Part shown: piece after piece, positions 61,983 through 64,000 of the stretch
Numbering within the stretch: the stretch's first letter is position 1
How the letters are laid out: every line of letters begins with the position of its first letter
Assembly: GCF_014652915.1 (NCBI RefSeq)
Contig: NZ_BMZS01000009.1
Coordinates: 1-64,000 of the forward strand
Length of the DNA stretch: 64,000 bases
Source of the DNA: Thalassobaculum fulvum
Lineage (GTDB): Bacteria > Pseudomonadota > Alphaproteobacteria > Thalassobaculales > Thalassobaculaceae
Direction: 5' to 3'
Notes under the pieces: generated by a model
What the model saw: the letters and a program-made list of their open reading frames with translations, nothing else
Told to the model about the DNA's origin: nothing
Database searches by the model: none
Program-made: the position numbers and the translations under genes

Positions 61983-62011
61983 TTGACTCGCCCCGGCGCA
62001 GCCGATATACA
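61983..62011 (+). promoter_or_regulatory. Promoter of the rpmH-rnpA-yidD-yidC cluster
   Basis: TTGACT at 61983-61988 and TATACA at 62006-62011 are separated by exactly 17 bp, the best-matching sigma-70-type promoter in the window, 46 bp before the rpmH GTG. Confidence 0.8.
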
Positions 62012-62057
62012 CCCGCCCTCGCCAAACATGGCAACGTCGACGTGACGGAGACTTCCC

Positions 62058-62192
62058 GTGAAGCGCACCTATCAACCGAGCGTCCTGGTCCGCAAGCGTC
62101 GGCACGGCTTCCGCTCGCGCATGGCTACCGTCGGTGGTCGCCGCGTGATCGCCGCCCGCCGCGCGAAGGGTCGCAAGCGCCTCTCCGCCTGA
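62058..62192 (+). CDS. rpmH: 50S ribosomal protein L34
   Basis: The 44-residue product reads [20 protein letters not shown] and continues with the standard L34 pattern, ending RKRLSA. It is a very basic part of the large ribosomal subunit. It starts with GTG, preceded by GGAGA. rnpA follows 30 bp later, as nearly everywhere in bacteria. Confidence 0.98.
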   Translation: MKRTYQPSVLVRKRRHGFRSRMATVGGRRVIAARRAKGRKRLSA

Positions 62193-62222
62193 TACCGTTC
62201 GACGGCGTCGAACGGTGAAGCG

Positions 62223-62648
62223 ATGCGGACGACCGGCGCCACTCCGCTGCAGCGCCTGCTCCGTCGCGCCGATTTTCTGCGCGCCGCTCGCGGCGTGAAG
62301 GCGGCAATGCCAGGCCTGGTCCTCCAGGTCCGCCGCCGCACGCCCGAAGAGACCGGCGACGATCACCGTCCCCGGGTCGGCTTCACCGCCAGCCGCAAGG
62401 TCGGCGGCGCGGTGGTCAGGAACCGCGCACGCCGGCGCCTGCGCGCCGCCGTCGTCGACGTGCTGTCGCGCCGCGCCGAGCCGGATCACGACTACGTGCT
62501 GATTGCCCGCGCGGCCACCGCCGGGCGCCCCTACGACGACCTGCTGGCCGACCTGGAGCGGGCGCTCGACCGGACCCGGGCGGGCAACCGCAGGGCCGGC
62601 GGCAAGGACCGGTCGCCGGAGGCCCGGACCCTGGAGGCCCGGCCGTGA
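62223..62648 (+). CDS. rnpA: Ribonuclease P protein component
   Basis: The 141-residue basic protein is the protein subunit of RNase P, which trims tRNA 5' ends. The RNR motif [16 protein letters not shown] and the [10 protein letters not shown] strand are in place, with a long basic C-terminal tail (about residues 115-141). Its stop overlaps the yidD start (TGATG). Confidence 0.94.
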   Translation: MRTTGATPLQRLLRRADFLRAARGVKAAMPGLVLQVRRRTPEETGDDHRPRVGFTASRKVGGAVVRNRARRRLRAAVVDVLSRRAEPDHDYVLIARAATAGRPYDDLLADLERALDRTRAGNRRAGGKDRSPEARTLEARP

Positions 62649-62938
62649 TGCGCACCCTGGTCAGTGCGCCGGTCCAGCTGTACCGGCTGTTCATCTCGCC
62701 GCTGCTCGGTCCGGCCTGCCGCTACGCGCCGAGCTGTTCGGCCTACGCCCTCGAGGCGATCGCCGTCCACGGGCCGTTGCGTGGCTGGGGGCTGGCGCTG
62801 CGCCGCCTGCTCCGGTGCCATCCCTGGGGCGGTTCCGGCTATGATCCGGTGCCGCCGCTGTCGGCTTCCGACCTCGACCGCCTGCCCACCCTGCCCACCC
62901 TGCCATCCCGCGGCCTTACCGACGGACTGCCACGATGA
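62648..62938 (+). CDS. yidD: Membrane protein insertion efficiency factor YidD
   Basis: The 96-residue product has the family pattern [28 protein letters not shown] with its conserved cysteines, and [12 protein letters not shown]. It assists YidC-dependent insertion. The ATG at 62648 was preferred to the overlapping GTG at 62645. Its stop overlaps the yidC start by 4 bp (ATGA). Confidence 0.94.
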   Translation: MRTLVSAPVQLYRLFISPLLGPACRYAPSCSAYALEAIAVHGPLRGWGLALRRLLRCHPWGGSGYDPVPPLSASDLDRLPTLPTLPSRGLTDGLPR

Positions 62939-64000
62939 CCGACCAGAAGAACATGATCCTCGCGATCGTTCTCTCCGTGCTGATTCTGCTCGGGTTCCAG
63001 TTCTTCGTCGAACGGCCGAAATACGAGCAGCAACGGGCCCAGCAGGCGCAGGAGCAAGCCCAGCAGCAGGCCGGCAGCGAAAGCACGGTCCCGACGCCGG
63101 GCCAGCAGGCGGCTCCGGGCGTGCCCGGCGGCGCCGGCGGCGCGGCGGCCGGCGTCGGCCGGGACGCGGCGCTGGCCTTGTCGCCGCGGGTCAAGGTCAG
63201 CACGCCGAGCGTCCAGGGCTCGATCGCGCTGAAGGGCGCGCGGATCGACGACGTGGTGCTGTCGAACTACCGGGTCGCACTGGATCCGGCGAGCCCGCCG
63301 ATCCACCTGCTGGACCCGAGCGGGTCCGCGCAGCCGTACTATGCCGAGTTCGGCTGGGTGTCGGCCGGTGGTGCCGCGGTCGCCCTGCCGTCGCCCGAGA
63401 GCGTGTGGAGCGCGAGCGCCGACACCCTGACGCCCGACGCCCCGGTCACCCTGACCTGGGACAACGGCCAGGGCCTGACCTTCGAGCGCACCGTCGCGGT
63501 CGATAAGGACTACCTGTTCTCGGTGAAGCAGCGGGTCGTCAACCGGACCGGCGAGCCGGTGACCCTGTACCCGTACGGCCTCATCAGCCGCGGCGGCACG
63601 CCCGCGACCGTCGACTTCTACATTCTCCATGAAGGGCCGCTCGGCGTGTTCGACGACACGCTGACCGAGTTCAAGTACGCCGACCTCCGCGAGGACGGCG
63701 ACGTCAAGAAGACCGCGACCGGCGGCTGGATCGGCATCACCGACAAGTACTGGCTGGCCGCGCTGGTGCCCGGGCAGGGCAAGCCCTGGACCTACAATTT
63801 CCGCTACACCGACAGCAATCGGACCGACCGCTACCAGGTCGACTACCTGGGCGAGGCGATGTCGGTCGCGGCCGGCGGCGAGGCGGCCGTCGAGAGCCTG
63901 CTGTTCGCCGGCGCCAAGGAGGTCAAGCTGCTCGACCGCTACGAGGAGCAGCACGGCATCGCCAATTTCGACCTCGCGATCGACTTCGGCTGGTTCTACT
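62935..64000 (+). CDS. yidC: Membrane protein insertase YidC (3' end outside the window)
   Basis: At least 355 residues are visible. [20 protein letters not shown] is the first membrane helix, then a Gln/Ala/Gly-rich linker (about residues 30-80) and the large periplasmic domain typical of Gram-negative YidC, with [11 protein letters not shown] and [16 protein letters not shown]. It inserts and folds inner-membrane proteins with SRP and SecYEG. The five-helix insertase core lies beyond the window end. It is coupled to yidD. Confidence 0.95.
   Translation, partial: MTDQKNMILAIVLSVLILLGFQFFVERPKYEQQRAQQAQEQAQQQAGSESTVPTPGQQAAPGVPGGAGGAAAGVGRDAALALSPRVKVSTPSVQGSIALKGARIDDVVLSNYRVALDPASPPIHLLDPSGSAQPYYAEFGWVSAGGAAVALPSPESVWSASADTLTPDAPVTLTWDNGQGLTFERTVAVDKDYLFSVKQRVVNRTGEPVTLYPYGLISRGGTPATVDFYILHEGPLGVFDDTLTEFKYADLREDGDVKKTATGGWIGITDKYWLAALVPGQGKPWTYNFRYTDSNRTDRYQVDYLGEAMSVAAGGEAAVESLLFAGAKEVKLLDRYEEQHGIANFDLAIDFGWFY

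Overview
The window is a dense, very GC-rich chromosomal segment with about 75 protein genes or gene parts, one structured RNA gene and one riboswitch. Gene content and gene order point to an alphaproteobacterium, most likely in or near the Rhodospirillales. The supporting signs are ispH-thrB-rnhA-peroxiredoxin, lspA followed by a DUF3035 lipoprotein and two M16 peptidases, aceA beside an ScfR-type regulator, ffs-dnaX-ybaB-recR, rpmH-rnpA-yidD-yidC, an endonuclease-type MutL and FixL-like haem PAS domains. The genus cannot be fixed from sequence alone. No tRNA, rRNA, CRISPR array, prophage or intact insertion sequence was found.

Layout. 1-8 kb: a periplasmic cytochrome c and a DUF2165 membrane protein, then a universal stress protein and BCCT transporter, an amidase, and a reverse-strand trio (FAH-type hydratase, 2OG-Fe(II) oxygenase, sulfotransferase). 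8-22 kb: mostly housekeeping (PilZ-like protein, MaoC hydratase, ribF, ileS, lspA, DUF3035 lipoprotein, M16 pair, pgi, mutL, ubiA, a methyltransferase). A 266-bp MITE-like element with 34-bp terminal inverted repeats sits 3 bp before the ileS start codon. 22-28 kb: accessory metabolism (cNMP-binding protein, SDR, a haloacetate-dehalogenase-like hydrolase, RraA-like protein, anchored cytochrome c, DsrE-like protein behind an AT-rich palindrome). 28-33 kb: the glycine cleavage operon gcvT-gcvH-gcvP under a tandem glycine riboswitch. 33-41 kb: homocysteine methyltransferase, CDGSH protein, ispH and thrB, a reverse-strand signalling cluster with two nearly identical FixL-like PAS domains, then rnhA. 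41-49 kb: peroxiredoxin, DsbD/ScsB-like reductase, YqgE, class II aldolase, mscL, an SDR lacking the usual catalytic Tyr, rmuC. 49-54 kb: def-fmt-truA, ScfR-type regulator, aceA, DUF4170. 54-59 kb: TauE/SafE exporter, GNAT, PfkB kinase, GST, KDPG aldolase. 59-64 kb: 4.5S RNA, dnaX-ybaB-recR and rpmH-rnpA-yidD-yidC, with yidC cut by the window end.

How the genes work together. Translation, membrane biogenesis and replication/repair are well represented (ileS, def, fmt, truA, rpmH, rnpA, ffs, lspA, yidC, dnaX, recR, mutL, rmuC). One-carbon and C2 metabolism appear as glycine cleavage and the glyoxylate shunt (aceA); malate synthase is not in the window. Diverged palindromic repeats occupy several intergenic gaps, most often between convergent genes. 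The two features I find most unusual are the MITE-like element at ileS and the duplicated haem-type PAS domains in the sensor kinase.
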